DNA of 64,000 bases from Stutzerimonas stutzeri KOS6 (GTDB taxonomy: Bacteria; Pseudomonadota; Gammaproteobacteria; Pseudomonadales; Pseudomonadaceae): assembly GCF_000307775.2 (NCBI RefSeq), contig NZ_KK020676.1, forward strand, positions 1,057,487-1,121,486. The letters are read 5' to 3'. Positions 50,079 to 59,548 of this stretch are shown here, piece after piece; position 1 is the first letter of the stretch; each line of letters opens with the position of its first letter. The position numbers were made by a program, and so were the translations under genes. The notes below the pieces were generated by a model that ran no database searches, was not told the DNA's origin, and saw only the letters and a program-made list of their open reading frames with translations.

Positions 50079-51191
50079 ATGAACCCACATTATCTAGCAA
50101 GCAGGTTGGCCAGGCTGGCATTGCCTGGCCTGCCTACCGTGCTTTCGATCATCAGCTCCTTTGCGCTGTTCGTGCTGTTCCTGGCCTTTCAGGGCAAACC
50201 GGCGTTCGAGGCCGTCAGCCTGGTGTTCGAAGGCGCCTTCGGTTCGTCCTTTGCGTGGGAAAGCACCCTGCAGCGCGCCGCGCCGTTGATGCTGACGGCG
50301 TTGTGCGTGGCACTGCCGGCGCGTGCCGGTCTGATCATCATCGGTGGCGAAGGCGCACTGGTACTGGGCGGCTTGGCGGCCGCGACGCTGCCGCTGTGGC
50401 TGAGCGGACTGCCGCCGCTGGCGACGCTTATCGCAATGGGACTGGTGGCGATGCTGGTCGGTGGCTTCTGGATCGGGCTCAACGGCTGGTTGCGGCAGAA
50501 GCGCGGGCTGAACGAGACCATCGGCAGCCTGCTGCTTTCCTATATCGCCATCGCGCTGTTCAACCATTTGGTCGAGGGGCCGCTGCGTGACCCTTCGAGC
50601 CTGAATAAGCCGTCCACCGTGGGGCTGGATTATTCACTGATGATCGGTGTGATCAGTGAGGATTCGTTCCGCGTTCACTGGGGACTGGTCGCCGGCATCA
50701 TTGCCTGCGTGATGGCCTGGGTGCTGGTTCGCCACAGCGTCAAGGGCTTTGCCCTGGACGTGGTCGGCGGCAATGTGCGCACGGCGCGCATGCTGGGCTT
50801 GCCGGTCGACCGACTGGTGATTTTGACCTGTGTGCTCGGCGGAGCGGCGGCCGGGCTGGCCGGCATGTACGAGGTCAGCGCGGTGCAAGGCAGCGCCAAC
50901 GCTTCGCTGATCGTCGGCTATGGCATCAGCGGCATTCTGGTTTCCTTTGCCGCCCGGCATAACCCGCTGGCGATCATCGTCTGCGCGACGCTGGTCGGCG
51001 GCATCGAGGCCAGCGGCAGCCTGCTGCAGCGGCGGCTGGATCTGCCCGACGCCACGACACTGATTCTGCAAGGCCTGCTGTTCACCAATCTGCTCGCCTG
51101 GGAGGCGCTGGTGGGCAGGATCACTGGATGGCGCATTGCCCTCGAGGAGCACGCCAACAAGGTAAGGAGCGCCGAGGTGCAACATGGGTGA
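50079..51191 (+). CDS. ABC transporter permease, BMP/nucleoside type
   Basis: A 370-residue permease with about ten hydrophobic segments (branched-chain/simple-sugar permease superfamily, BPD_transp_2). Landmarks are ARAGLIIIGGEGALVLGG and VVGGNVRTARMLGLPVDRLVILTCVLGG. It follows the binding-protein gene by three bases and overlaps the second permease by eight. Forms the importer channel with it. Confidence 0.88.
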   Translation: MNPHYLASRLARLALPGLPTVLSIISSFALFVLFLAFQGKPAFEAVSLVFEGAFGSSFAWESTLQRAAPLMLTALCVALPARAGLIIIGGEGALVLGGLAAATLPLWLSGLPPLATLIAMGLVAMLVGGFWIGLNGWLRQKRGLNETIGSLLLSYIAIALFNHLVEGPLRDPSSLNKPSTVGLDYSLMIGVISEDSFRVHWGLVAGIIACVMAWVLVRHSVKGFALDVVGGNVRTARMLGLPVDRLVILTCVLGGAAAGLAGMYEVSAVQGSANASLIVGYGISGILVSFAARHNPLAIIVCATLVGGIEASGSLLQRRLDLPDATTLILQGLLFTNLLAWEALVGRITGWRIALEEHANKVRSAEVQHG

Positions 51192-52104
51192 TCTGGATTT
51201 CGTGACCTTCCTGCTGGCCCTGTTGGCGGGTGCGGTGCGGGTTGGTACGCCGTTCCTGTTCGTCAGCCTGGGCGAATGTCTGACGGAAAAGAGTGGCCGC
51301 ATCAACCTGGGCCTGGAAGGCATTCTGGTCGCCGGTGCGATGACCGGCTACGCGGTCGCCTACCTGTCCGGCTCGGCCTGGACCGGGGTGCTGGCAGCGG
51401 GTGGAATCGGGCTGTTGCTTGGCCTGCTGCATGGCCTTGTCTGCTCGCTACCGCGTGTCAACGACATTGCCTTCGGCATCGCGCTGATGTTGCTCGGTAC
51501 CGGCCTCGCCTTCTTCCTGGGTAAAGCCTTCATTCAACCGCAGGCCCCGATGCTGCCATCCATTTCCCTGGGTGCCTGGAGTGATGATCCCGGCATGCGC
51601 TCGGCTTTGAACATCAACATGTTGTTCTTCATCGGTGTGGCGTTGGCGATCTTCCTGCACTGGGGGCTGCGCAGCACGCGTTGGGGGCTCGTTCTGCGGC
51701 TGGTTGGGGACCATTCCGAGTCGGCTCAGGCGCTGGGCTACCGCCCGCTGCGGGTACGCGTCATGGCCACGGCCGTGGGTGGCTTTCTGGCCGGTGTCGG
51801 TGGCTCCTACCTGTCGCTCTATTACCCCGGCAGCTGGAACGAGGGGCTGTCCAGCGGTCAGGGCCTGATGGCTGTGGCACTGGTGATCTTTGCCCGCTGG
51901 CAACCGCTGAACTGCCTGTGGGCCTCGATGGTGTTCGGTGCGGCCGGCGCCATCGGCCCGGCGCTGCAATCGGTAGGCATCAGCTCCGGCTATTACCTGT
52001 ACAGCGCGGCACCTTACATCCTGACGATGCTGGTGATGCTCGCGACCTGTCGTCCGAACCGAACACTGACGGGAGCTCCCGGCGAGCTCAGTCTCAATCG
52101 ATAG
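51184..52104 (+). CDS. ABC transporter permease, BMP/nucleoside type
   Basis: A 306-residue partner permease, about eight spans. EKSGRINLGLEGILVAGAMTGY is the permease motif of this family, and the GDHSESAQALGYRPLRVRVMATAVGG block is the ATPase-coupling loop. The gene starts inside the previous one, so synthesis is coupled. Confidence 0.88.
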   Translation: MGDLDFVTFLLALLAGAVRVGTPFLFVSLGECLTEKSGRINLGLEGILVAGAMTGYAVAYLSGSAWTGVLAAGGIGLLLGLLHGLVCSLPRVNDIAFGIALMLLGTGLAFFLGKAFIQPQAPMLPSISLGAWSDDPGMRSALNINMLFFIGVALAIFLHWGLRSTRWGLVLRLVGDHSESAQALGYRPLRVRVMATAVGGFLAGVGGSYLSLYYPGSWNEGLSSGQGLMAVALVIFARWQPLNCLWASMVFGAAGAIGPALQSVGISSGYYLYSAAPYILTMLVMLATCRPNRTLTGAPGELSLNR

Positions 52105-52114
52105 AGGTAATGAC

Positions 52115-53122
52115 ATGGCAAGTGGACTTGGTGGGCTGAACAAATCACCTAATGGTGTCGTGATCGGGTTGGCACAGCTGGCACTGCCCGACCCGCACAC
52201 CCGCGACGAACTCTGGACCCAGACGCAGAAGGTCGTGTCGATGATCGGCAAGGCCCGGCGCAGCATGCCAGGCATGGACCTGATCGTATTTCCGGAGTAC
52301 TCGCTGCACGGGCTGTCGATGGATACCTCACCCGACATCATGTGTACCCTGGATGGGCCGGAAGTGGCGGCGCTGAAGCAGGCCTGCATCGATCACAGCA
52401 TCTGGGGCTGCTTCTCGATCATGGAAGCCAACCCGCACGGCAACCCCTACAACAGCGGCATCATCGTCGACGATACCGGTGAAGTGCGCCTGTACTACCG
52501 CAAGCTGCACCCCTGGGTGCCGGTCGAACCGTGGGAACCGGGCAATCTCGGCATCCCGGTCTGTGACGGTCCGCGCGGCAGCAAGCTGGCCCTGATCATC
52601 TGCCATGACGGCATGTTCCCGGAAATGGCCCGTGAGTGTGCCTACAAGGGGGCGGAAATCATGATCCGTACCGCCGGCTACACCGCACCGATCCGCCATT
52701 CATGGAAGATCACCAACCAGGTCAATTCCTTCACCAATCTGATGCAGACCGCCAGCGTGTGCATGTGCGGTTCCGACGGCACCTTCGATTCGATGGGCGA
52801 AGCCATGTTCGTCGATTTCGATGGCACACCTATGGCCGAGGGCGGCGGGCGGGCGGACGAGATCGTCTCTTGCGAGCTGCGACCGGACCTGGTCCGCGAG
52901 GCGCGCAAGCATTGGGGCGTGGAGAACAATATCTATCAGTTCGGCCACCGCGGTTATGTGGCGGTCAAGGGCGGGGCGCAGGATTGCCCCTACACCTACA
53001 TGCATGACCTTGCGGCTGGCCAGTACCGCCTGCCCTGGGAGGACGACGTAGTCCATACCGATGGCAGCAGCTGCGGCTTTGCCGCGCCCGAGCGACTCTA
53101 CAACCCGCACAGCCAGGAGTAA
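52115..53122 (+). CDS. amiF: Formamidase (nitrilase superfamily)
   Basis: A 335-residue cytosolic amidase. The Glu-Lys-Cys triad is E61 (VFPEYS), K130 (YYRKLHPW) and C163 (IICHDGM); the 33-residue K-to-C spacing is the one I recall for Helicobacter AmiF. The opening [19 protein letters not shown] and the [18 protein letters not shown] block are specific to formamidases and aliphatic amidases. It hydrolyses formamide to formate and ammonia. Lying between importer genes and a biuret-hydrolase-like gene, it suggests that a catabolite releases formamide or a short amide. Confidence 0.87.
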   Translation: MASGLGGLNKSPNGVVIGLAQLALPDPHTRDELWTQTQKVVSMIGKARRSMPGMDLIVFPEYSLHGLSMDTSPDIMCTLDGPEVAALKQACIDHSIWGCFSIMEANPHGNPYNSGIIVDDTGEVRLYYRKLHPWVPVEPWEPGNLGIPVCDGPRGSKLALIICHDGMFPEMARECAYKGAEIMIRTAGYTAPIRHSWKITNQVNSFTNLMQTASVCMCGSDGTFDSMGEAMFVDFDGTPMAEGGGRADEIVSCELRPDLVREARKHWGVENNIYQFGHRGYVAVKGGAQDCPYTYMHDLAAGQYRLPWEDDVVHTDGSSCGFAAPERLYNPHSQE

Positions 53123-53126
53123 CACC

Positions 53127-53816
53127 GTGAGCGAGCGCTTTCTTGTTTCCGATCCTTATCCCTGGCCGTATGACGGGCGGTTGCATCCGGCCAATACCGC
53201 GCTGATCATCATCGACATGCAGACTGATTTCTGTGGTGAAGGCGGCTACGTCGACACCATGGGCTACGATCTGGCGGCCGTGCGTGCGCCCATCGAGCCG
53301 ATCAACCGTGTGCTGAAGGTCATGCGCGAGCAGGGCTTTCATATCATCCACACCCGCGAAGGGCATCGCCCGGACCTGTCCGATCTGCCGGCCAACAAGC
53401 GCTGGCGATCCCAGCGCATCGGTGCCGGCATCGGCGATGCGGGTCCCTGTGGCCGCATTCTGGTGCGTGGCGAACCGGGCTGGGAGTTGATTCCGGAGCT
53501 GCAGCCGCTGGCTGGCGAAGTGATCATCGACAAGCCCGGCAAGGGCTCGTTCTGCGCCACCGACCTGGAACTGATCCTGCGTACCCGCGGCATCGAGAAC
53601 CTGATCCTGTGCGGCATCACCACCGACGTCTGCGTGCACACCACCATGCGTGAGGCCAATGATCGCGGCTTCGAGTGCCTGTTGCTGGAAGACTGCTGTG
53701 GTGCCACCGATCCGGGTAACCACCTGGCTGCGCTGCACATGGTCAAGATGCAGGGTGGGGTGTTTGGTGCTGTGTCCGACTCGGCGTCGCTCGTCGAGCT
53801 GTTGAGCGAGCGTTGA
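53127..53816 (+). CDS. biuH: Isochorismatase-fold amidohydrolase, biuret/triuret hydrolase-like
   Basis: A 229-residue cysteine hydrolase from GTG 53127, with AGGAG 7 bases upstream overlapping the formamidase stop. The Asp-Lys-Cys triad is D30 (IIIDMQTDF), K136 (IDKPGKG) and C169 (TTDVCVHT). From memory it closely resembles Rhizobium BiuH, including [19 protein letters not shown] and [16 protein letters not shown]. BiuH turns biuret into allophanate and ammonia; triuret hydrolase is a close relative, so the substrate is provisional. No allophanate hydrolase gene is in the window. Overlaps the ATPase gene by four bases. Confidence 0.75.
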   Translation: MSERFLVSDPYPWPYDGRLHPANTALIIIDMQTDFCGEGGYVDTMGYDLAAVRAPIEPINRVLKVMREQGFHIIHTREGHRPDLSDLPANKRWRSQRIGAGIGDAGPCGRILVRGEPGWELIPELQPLAGEVIIDKPGKGSFCATDLELILRTRGIENLILCGITTDVCVHTTMREANDRGFECLLLEDCCGATDPGNHLAALHMVKMQGGVFGAVSDSASLVELLSER

Positions 53817-55354
53817 GCATGCGTGCGATCAGCCTGGAAATCATCGGCGCGAGCAAATCCTTCGGCAGCTTTCAGGCGCTGGCGGGGGTGTCGTTGACCG
53901 TGCGCGCCGGTACCGTCCATGCGCTGTTGGGCGAGAATGGCGCGGGCAAGAGCACGCTGGTCAAGGGTATCGTCGGCTACGGTCCGCTGGACGACGGCGA
54001 GTTGCTGGTCAACAACCGCCAGCAGCAGATTCGTACCCCGCGAGACTCTCATGCGCTGGGCATTGGCATGGTCTACCAGCACTTCACCGTCGCGCCGGGC
54101 CTGAGTGTGGCGGAGAATCTGGTGCTATCGCGTGGCGATCTGGGCTGGCGCATCGACTGGCCTCTGGAGCGCAAGCGCCTCAATGACTTCATGCAGCGCA
54201 TGCCGTTCCGGCTGGATATCGAACGTCCGGTCAGTTCGCTGGCGGCGGGCGAGAAGCAGAAGCTGGAAATCCTCAAGCAGCTGTATCTGGACCGGCAACT
54301 GATCATTCTCGACGAACCGACCTCGGTACTGACGCCGCAGGAGGCCGAAGAGGTCTTGGGCCTGATGCACGATATGGCTCGCCGTGGGGATATTTCGGTA
54401 TTGATGATCACCCACAAGTTCGGCGAGGTATCGCGCTTCGCTGACGATGTCAGCGTGCTGCGCAAGGGCCGGCTGGTCGGCAGTACCCAGGTCAGCGCCA
54501 CCTCCCAGGAGGAACTGGCCACCTGGATGATGGGCGCCTCCGAAGCGGCTGCCGAGCCGGCCAGCCAGCAGCCGGTCGACCGCGACGCCGCACCTCGGCT
54601 GGAGGTGTGCGAACTGAGCGTGGCCAATGACAAGGGCACATTGGCGGTCAGCAAGCTGTCGCTGGACGTGCGCCCTGGCGAAATCGTCGGCATTGCCGGC
54701 ATTTCCGGCAATGGCCAGCGTGAACTGACCGAGGCGCTGCTCGGTCAGCGGCAGTCGGTCAGTGGCGAGATTCGCATCAATGGCGCTCCTTACCAGGCCA
54801 GCCGCCGGGAGATGCAACGGGAGAAGGTATTCAGCCTGCCGGAAGAGCCCCTGCGCAATGCCTGCATCGCCGGCATGAGCGTGGCGGACAATCTGGCGCT
54901 GCGCAATTTCGACCAGCCGCCACTGTGCCGCCAGGGTTGGCTGATCAACCGGAAGGCGATTCAGACCCAGGCCGAGGCCCTGATCGAACAGTTCAACGTG
55001 CGCCCGGCGGACCCGCTGCGGCCGATAGGTACGCTGTCAGGCGGTAACGTGCAGCGTGCGGTCCTGGCCCGCGAGCTGACCCACGACGTGCGCACGCTGA
55101 TCGTCTCCAACCCGGTGTTCGGCCTGGATTTCGCCTCGGTGGCGATCATCCACCAGCGTCTGCGCGATGCCCGCGCCCAGGGTGCCGCCGTGCTGCTGCT
55201 GAGCGAGGATCTGGACGAGTTGCTGGAAATGTCCGACCGCATCCTGGTGATCCACGAGGGTGAAATCAATTTCGAGGTGGCAGCCGAACAGGCTGACCGC
55301 GCCACGCTCGGCCACTACATGGCCGGCGCTGACCATACGGCAGGTGCGGCATGA
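53813..55354 (+). CDS. ABC importer ATPase with two nucleotide-binding domains
   Basis: A 513-residue double ATPase of the sugar/nucleoside (Mgl/BMP) type. Domain 1 has Walker [10 protein letters not shown], signature-like [16 protein letters not shown] and Walker [16 protein letters not shown]. Domain 2 has a degenerate Walker [10 protein letters not shown], and signature [16 protein letters not shown]. It completes the importer with the binding protein and two permeases, although two hydrolase genes are interleaved between them. Four-base overlaps on both sides. Confidence 0.9.
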   Translation: MSMRAISLEIIGASKSFGSFQALAGVSLTVRAGTVHALLGENGAGKSTLVKGIVGYGPLDDGELLVNNRQQQIRTPRDSHALGIGMVYQHFTVAPGLSVAENLVLSRGDLGWRIDWPLERKRLNDFMQRMPFRLDIERPVSSLAAGEKQKLEILKQLYLDRQLIILDEPTSVLTPQEAEEVLGLMHDMARRGDISVLMITHKFGEVSRFADDVSVLRKGRLVGSTQVSATSQEELATWMMGASEAAAEPASQQPVDRDAAPRLEVCELSVANDKGTLAVSKLSLDVRPGEIVGIAGISGNGQRELTEALLGQRQSVSGEIRINGAPYQASRREMQREKVFSLPEEPLRNACIAGMSVADNLALRNFDQPPLCRQGWLINRKAIQTQAEALIEQFNVRPADPLRPIGTLSGGNVQRAVLARELTHDVRTLIVSNPVFGLDFASVAIIHQRLRDARAQGAAVLLLSEDLDELLEMSDRILVIHEGEINFEVAAEQADRATLGHYMAGADHTAGAA

Positions 55355-56019
55355 TCAGCGTGCCGGGCAAGCCGGCAGCCTTCAACTTCGATCCAACGCG
55401 TACCGCGCTGGTGGTCATCGACATGCAGCGGGACTTTCTCGAACCAGGTGGTTTTGGTGCGGCGCTGGGTAACGACGTAAGTCTGTTGCAGGCCATCGTC
55501 CCGGCGGTGGAGTCGCTGCTGGCGCTGGCCCGGGAGAAGGGCATGCTGGTCATCCACACGCGAGAGTCGCATCTGCCGGACCTTTCGGACTGCCCTGCAG
55601 CCAAGCGGGAAGGCGGCGCAGAAGGCTTGCGTATCGGTGATCCGGGGCCGATGGGACGCATTCTGGTGCGTGGCGAGCCGGGCAATCAGATCATCCCGTC
55701 ACTGGCGCCGATTGCTGGTGAATGGGTGATCGACAAACCGGGGAAGGGGATGTTCTACGCGACCGGTCTGGGGGACAGGCTGGCCGCACAGGGCATCGAG
55801 TGTCTGATTTTCGCGGGTGTGACCACCGAGGTCTGCGTGCAGACCAGCATGCGCGAGGCCAACGACCGGGGCTATCGCTGCCTGTTGATCGAAGACGCAA
55901 CCGACAGTTATTTCCCTGCCTTCAAGCAGGAGACCCTGGAGATGATCGTCGCCCAGGGGGGAATCGTCGGACATACCGCCACGTTGGCAGCGCTGGACGC
56001 TGCCATGAACGAGGAATGA
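55351..56019 (+). CDS. Second isochorismatase-fold amidohydrolase
   Basis: A 222-residue paralogue of the BiuH-like enzyme, with the same triad D24 (VVIDMQRDF), K129 (VIDKPGKG) and C162 (TTEVCVQT). It differs in the pocket entrance ([14 protein letters not shown] instead of [16 protein letters not shown]) and ends earlier, so it probably has another amide substrate. It overlaps the ATPase stop by four bases. Ureidoacrylate or carbamoyl-amide hydrolysis are possible; none is proven. Confidence 0.83.
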   Translation: MISVPGKPAAFNFDPTRTALVVIDMQRDFLEPGGFGAALGNDVSLLQAIVPAVESLLALAREKGMLVIHTRESHLPDLSDCPAAKREGGAEGLRIGDPGPMGRILVRGEPGNQIIPSLAPIAGEWVIDKPGKGMFYATGLGDRLAAQGIECLIFAGVTTEVCVQTSMREANDRGYRCLLIEDATDSYFPAFKQETLEMIVAQGGIVGHTATLAALDAAMNEE

Positions 56020-56417
56020 GCGTGGGCAAAGAGCCATTGATCAATCTGCCCCATGTGGTCGAGGCCGTGCGCCTGGCCTTCGAGGACTACGAGCGCGCCC
56101 TGCTGGCCAATGAGTTGGAGGTGCTGGACGACTACTTCTGGGACACCGACCATACCGTGCGTTATGGCGTTGCCGAAAACCTCTACGGTGCGCGGGATAT
56201 CGCCACCTACCGGCGCATCTGCACGCCGGTAGGGCCCGGCCGCCAGCTGCGCAACACGGTTATATCCACTTTTGATGAGAACTATGCCACCGTCAGCACG
56301 GAATTCAGCGACGGTGAAACCCTGCGTACTGGCCGGCAAATGCAGACCTGGGTACGCTTTCCCGCCGGCTGGAAAGTGGTTTCGGCACATGTAAGTGTCG
56401 ATCTCAGTACGCTCTGA
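56016..56417 (+). CDS. AtzH-like/HpxZ-type small protein
   Basis: A 133-residue SnoaL-like (cystatin-fold) protein. [34 protein letters not shown] and [15 protein letters not shown] resemble HpxZ (oxalurate catabolism) and AtzH, which accompany amidases. Its exact chemistry is unsettled. ATG 56016 overlaps the previous stop; a GTG at 56022 fits the GAGGA site better, so the true start may be two codons later. Confidence 0.75.
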   Translation: MSVGKEPLINLPHVVEAVRLAFEDYERALLANELEVLDDYFWDTDHTVRYGVAENLYGARDIATYRRICTPVGPGRQLRNTVISTFDENYATVSTEFSDGETLRTGRQMQTWVRFPAGWKVVSAHVSVDLSTL

Positions 56418-56432
56418 CAGACAGGTGATGCC

Positions 56433-57119
56433 ATTCTCAAGCACCAGACCAATGCCCTGGCGCAGCAGATCTATCAACGGTTGAAGCAGGAAATCTTCGA
56501 CTATCAGCTGCTGCCCCATGACCGCTTCAGCGAGACTGAATTGGCCGCGCGCTACCAGGTGTCGCGTACACCGGTGCGCGATGCGCTCTATCGTCTGGAG
56601 CGCGAGGGTTATCTGGAAGTGGGGTTTCGCCGCGGCTGGACCGTCAAGCCGCTGGATTTCAACCAGATCGACGAGCTGTACGACCTGCGTGTGGTACTGG
56701 AGAGCGTCGCCATCGAGCGTCTATGCGGCCTGCCGGATCTGGCCGGCGCGCTTGTGGAACTCAATCGCATCTGGATGGTGCCGCCGGGCGAGCGCGAGCA
56801 CGGCATGAAGCAGGTCGCCGATCTGGATGAAGCCTTCCACAGCGGTTTGCTCGCAGCCGCCGGAAATCGGGAAATGATGCGTGTGCACGCTGAAGTCTGT
56901 GATCGCATCCGTATTGTCCGGCGCCTGGATTTTTACAAGAGCGCTCGGATCGAGGAAACCTACAACGAACACGCACGCATTCTGACGGCACTGGCATCAC
57001 GCCGGCGCGATGAGGCGCAGATGCTTCTGCGTTCGCATATCGAACAGAGCAAGATCGAAGTACGCAAGATCAGCCTGTCGATGCTGTCCGAGGCACGCAA
57101 CAGTCTTCAACAGGCGTAA
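56433..57119 (+). CDS. GntR/FCD transcriptional regulator (start codon anomalous)
   Basis: A GntR regulator: winged helix ETELAARYQVSRTPVRDALYRLEREGYLEV, then an FCD ligand domain (DLRVVLESVAIERL, DEAFHSGLLAAAGNREM, YNEHARILTALASRRRDEAQMLLRSHI with metal-binding His residues). The family helix 1 is encoded (ALAQQIYQRLKQEIF), but no ATG/GTG precedes it in frame: the nearest ATG (56428) is one frame off, and in-frame options are ATT 56433, CTG 56457 and TTG 56481, the last cutting helix 1. I give the ATT as the outer bound. Likely controls this operon through the TGTATAC boxes. Confidence 0.75.
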   Translation: MLKHQTNALAQQIYQRLKQEIFDYQLLPHDRFSETELAARYQVSRTPVRDALYRLEREGYLEVGFRRGWTVKPLDFNQIDELYDLRVVLESVAIERLCGLPDLAGALVELNRIWMVPPGEREHGMKQVADLDEAFHSGLLAAAGNREMMRVHAEVCDRIRIVRRLDFYKSARIEETYNEHARILTALASRRRDEAQMLLRSHIEQSKIEVRKISLSMLSEARNSLQQA

Positions 57120-57120
57120 T

Positions 57121-57169
57121 CCCGCGTTCGACTCGAAAAGCCGGGCCTCGGATAAGCCGATAACGCGGG
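57121..57169. terminator. Inverted repeat between convergent regulator and dehydrogenase genes
   Basis: CCCGCGTT (57121-57128) and AACGCGGG (57162-57169) are perfect complements around a 33-base interval that contains a smaller CCGGGCCTCGG fold. It sits in the 65-base gap between two convergent stops, so it may serve as a bidirectional terminator. The T-run is missing. Confidence 0.45.
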
Positions 57170-57184
57170 TGTCCGGTCAATGCC

Positions 57185-58639
57185 TCAACCGATGCCGAGG
57201 CACATGTATTTTTGCTCAATGTAGTCGTCGATGCCGTAGTGCGAGCCCTCGCGGCCGAGGCCGGACTGCTTGATACCACCGAAGGGCGCGACCTCCGTGG
57301 AAATCAGCCCTTCGTTGACACCGACCATGCCGTACTCCAGCGCCTCGCTGACACGCCAGGCGCGGCCGAGGTTCTGGGTATAGACATAGGAAGCCAGGCC
57401 GAACTCAGTGTCGTTGGCCATGGCGATGGCTTCGGCTTCGGTGTCGAAGCGGAAGATCGGTGCCAGTGGGCCGAAGGTTTCGTCGCGGGCCACCAGCATC
57501 TGCGGGGTAACGTCTGCCAGGACTGTGGGCTCGAAGAAGCTGCCGCCCAGCGCGTGCGGCTTGCCGCCAGTCAACACGCGGGCACCTTTCGACACGGCGT
57601 CCTCGATGTGCTCGACAACCTTGGCAACGGCCTTTTCGTTGATCAGCGGGCCCTGCTGCGCGCCAGCATCGGTCGCCGGGGCCACCTTCATCGCGGCGAC
57701 TGCGGCGGTGAGGCGCTTGGCAAACTCGTCGTAAACCCCTGCTTGCACCAAGACACGGTTGGTGCAGACGCAGGTCTGCCCGGTGTTGCGGAACTTCGAG
57801 CCCAGCGCACCCTGCACGGCTGCATCAAGATCAGCGTCGTCAAAGACGATGAAGGGCGCGTTGCCGCCCAGTTCCAGGCTGACCTTCTTGATGCTCTCGG
57901 CGCATTGAGCCATAAGCAGCTTTCCGATGCCGGTGGAGCCCGTGAAGGATAGCTTGCGCACCTTGGGGTTGCCGGTCAGCTCGCCACCAATGGCGCGGGA
58001 ATTGGTGCCAGGCACTACGTTGAAGACCCCGGCCGGGATGCCTGCGCGCTCGCCGAGTTCGGCCAGCGCGAGCGCTGATAGTGGTGTCTCGGAGGCGGGC
58101 TTGAGCACCACGGTGCAGCCGGCGGCCAACGCCGGACCAGCCTTGCGGGTGATCATGGCGTTGGGGAAGTTCCAGGGCGTGATAGCCGCGACGACGCCAA
58201 TCGGCTGCTTGATCACCACCAGGCGCCGACCTTGCTTGTCGTGCGGTATCACGTCGCCGTAGACGCGCTTGGCCTCTTCGGCGAACCATTCGATGAAGCT
58301 AGCTCCATAGGCGATTTCACCACGGCTTTCGGCCAGCGGCTTGCCCTGTTCCCAGCTAAGCAGGCGCGCCAGGTCTTCCTGGTTGGCCATGATCAGCTCG
58401 AACCAGCGGCGGAGGATGGCGGCGCGCTCCTTGGCGGTCTTGTCGCGCCAGGCCGGCCAGGCCTTTTCGGCCGCTTCGATGGCGCTGCGGGTTTCGCGCA
58501 CGCCAACCGAGGCGACTTCGACGATGACGCTGTTGTCGGCCGGGTTGCGTACGGCAAAGCGGGCGCCGTCTTCGGCATTGATCCACTGGCCATCGACGTA
58601 GGCTTGCTGTCGCAGCAGGGATGAATCATTCAGCTTCAT
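57185..58639 (-). CDS. gabD: Succinate-semialdehyde dehydrogenase
   Basis: A 484-residue aldehyde dehydrogenase. NAD(P) site TPWNFPNAMITRKAGPALAAGC, general base E in LELGGNAP and nucleophile in NTGQTCVCTNR are present. FRNTGQTCVC and the C-terminal GVNEGLISTEVAPFGGIKQSGLGREG are GabD landmarks. Last gene of the hpa cluster, it oxidises the succinate semialdehyde made by HpaI to succinate. The distance to hpaI is 11 bases. It could also serve GABA breakdown from the polyamine route. Confidence 0.9.
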   Translation of the reverse strand: MKLNDSSLLRQQAYVDGQWINAEDGARFAVRNPADNSVIVEVASVGVRETRSAIEAAEKAWPAWRDKTAKERAAILRRWFELIMANQEDLARLLSWEQGKPLAESRGEIAYGASFIEWFAEEAKRVYGDVIPHDKQGRRLVVIKQPIGVVAAITPWNFPNAMITRKAGPALAAGCTVVLKPASETPLSALALAELGERAGIPAGVFNVVPGTNSRAIGGELTGNPKVRKLSFTGSTGIGKLLMAQCAESIKKVSLELGGNAPFIVFDDADLDAAVQGALGSKFRNTGQTCVCTNRVLVQAGVYDEFAKRLTAAVAAMKVAPATDAGAQQGPLINEKAVAKVVEHIEDAVSKGARVLTGGKPHALGGSFFEPTVLADVTPQMLVARDETFGPLAPIFRFDTEAEAIAMANDTEFGLASYVYTQNLGRAWRVSEALEYGMVGVNEGLISTEVAPFGGIKQSGLGREGSHYGIDDYIEQKYMCLGIG

Positions 58640-58650
58640 GAAAAACCTCT

Positions 58651-59454
58651 TCAGTAAACGCCGCCGCCACTGGTGGCCGGGGCGGGGGCGTCCTTAAATG
58701 CAGCGGCGAGGCTCTGCAGCCCGCGCATCAGGATGGTGGTGTCGACGCCAACTGCAACGAAGGCGGCGCCCAGTTCGATGTAGCGGCGCGCCAGCGTCTG
58801 GTCGGCCGAGAGGATGCCGGCGCCTTTGCCGGCCTTGCGGATACGGGCAATGGCGTCCTCTATCGCGACCTGCACGTCCGGGTGCCCTGGGTTGCCACGG
58901 TGGCCCATGGACGCGGAAAGGTCGGCCGGGCCGATGAACACGCCGTCGACACCCTCGACCGCCGCAATGGCGTCCAGATTGGCCAGCCCGTCAAGGTTCT
59001 CGATCTGTACCAGTAGGCACATCTGCTCATCGGCGTGGCCCAGATAACCGGGGATGGTGTTCCAGCGCGACGCCCGTGCCAGCGCACTGCCCACGCCACG
59101 GATGCCCTTGGGCGGGTAGTGCATGGCCTTGACCAAGTGCTCGGCCTGCTCGGCGGAGTCCACCATCGGCACCAACAGCGTCTGGGCACCAAGATCCAGT
59201 AGTTGCTTGATCAATACCGCATCCCCAATTGGGGGACGGATGATCGGGTGCGACACATAGGGCGCAACCGCCTGCAACTGGCCCAATAGGCTCTGCAGGT
59301 CGTTGGGTGCGTGTTCGCCGTCGAGTAGCAGCCAGTCGAAGCCGGCATTGGCCGCTAGCTCTGCGCAGTAGGGGTTGGCCAGGCCGACCCAGAGGCCGAT
59401 CTGCGCTTCGCCGCTGGTGAGCCGCTGCTTGAAGGTGTTGGTAGGCAGGTCCAT
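58651..59454 (-). CDS. hpaI: 4-hydroxy-2-oxoheptane-1,7-dioate aldolase
   Basis: A 267-residue class II (metal) aldolase of the HpcH/HpaI family. Landmarks are [33 protein letters not shown], the catalytic-arginine segment IIRPP, the metal-binding [31 protein letters not shown]. It splits its substrate into pyruvate and succinate semialdehyde. Preceded by a 94-base spacer holding a strong inverted repeat. Confidence 0.92.
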   Translation of the reverse strand: MDLPTNTFKQRLTSGEAQIGLWVGLANPYCAELAANAGFDWLLLDGEHAPNDLQSLLGQLQAVAPYVSHPIIRPPIGDAVLIKQLLDLGAQTLLVPMVDSAEQAEHLVKAMHYPPKGIRGVGSALARASRWNTIPGYLGHADEQMCLLVQIENLDGLANLDAIAAVEGVDGVFIGPADLSASMGHRGNPGHPDVQVAIEDAIARIRKAGKGAGILSADQTLARRYIELGAAFVAVGVDTTILMRGLQSLAAAFKDAPAPATSGGGVY

Positions 59455-59478
59455 GGCGGATTCCTCTCAGGAGCGCCG

Positions 59479-59538
59479 GGGCTGGGGATACGGCTCATGG
59501 AGGTCTGTCTGTCCCATGCCTCCCCCTATCCCCAGCCC
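59479..59538 (-). repeat. Perfect 12-bp inverted repeat between hpaH and hpaI
   Basis: GGGCTGGGGATA (59479-59490) and TATCCCCAGCCC (59527-59538) are exact complements around a 36-base loop. Inside it GGAGG (59499-59503) and CCTCC (59519-59523) can also pair. Located between two co-transcribed genes. It would fold strongly in the mRNA and could stabilise the upstream hpaGEDFH message or cut read-through to hpaI. Confidence 0.8.
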
Positions 59539-59548
59539 AGGTGCGCGT

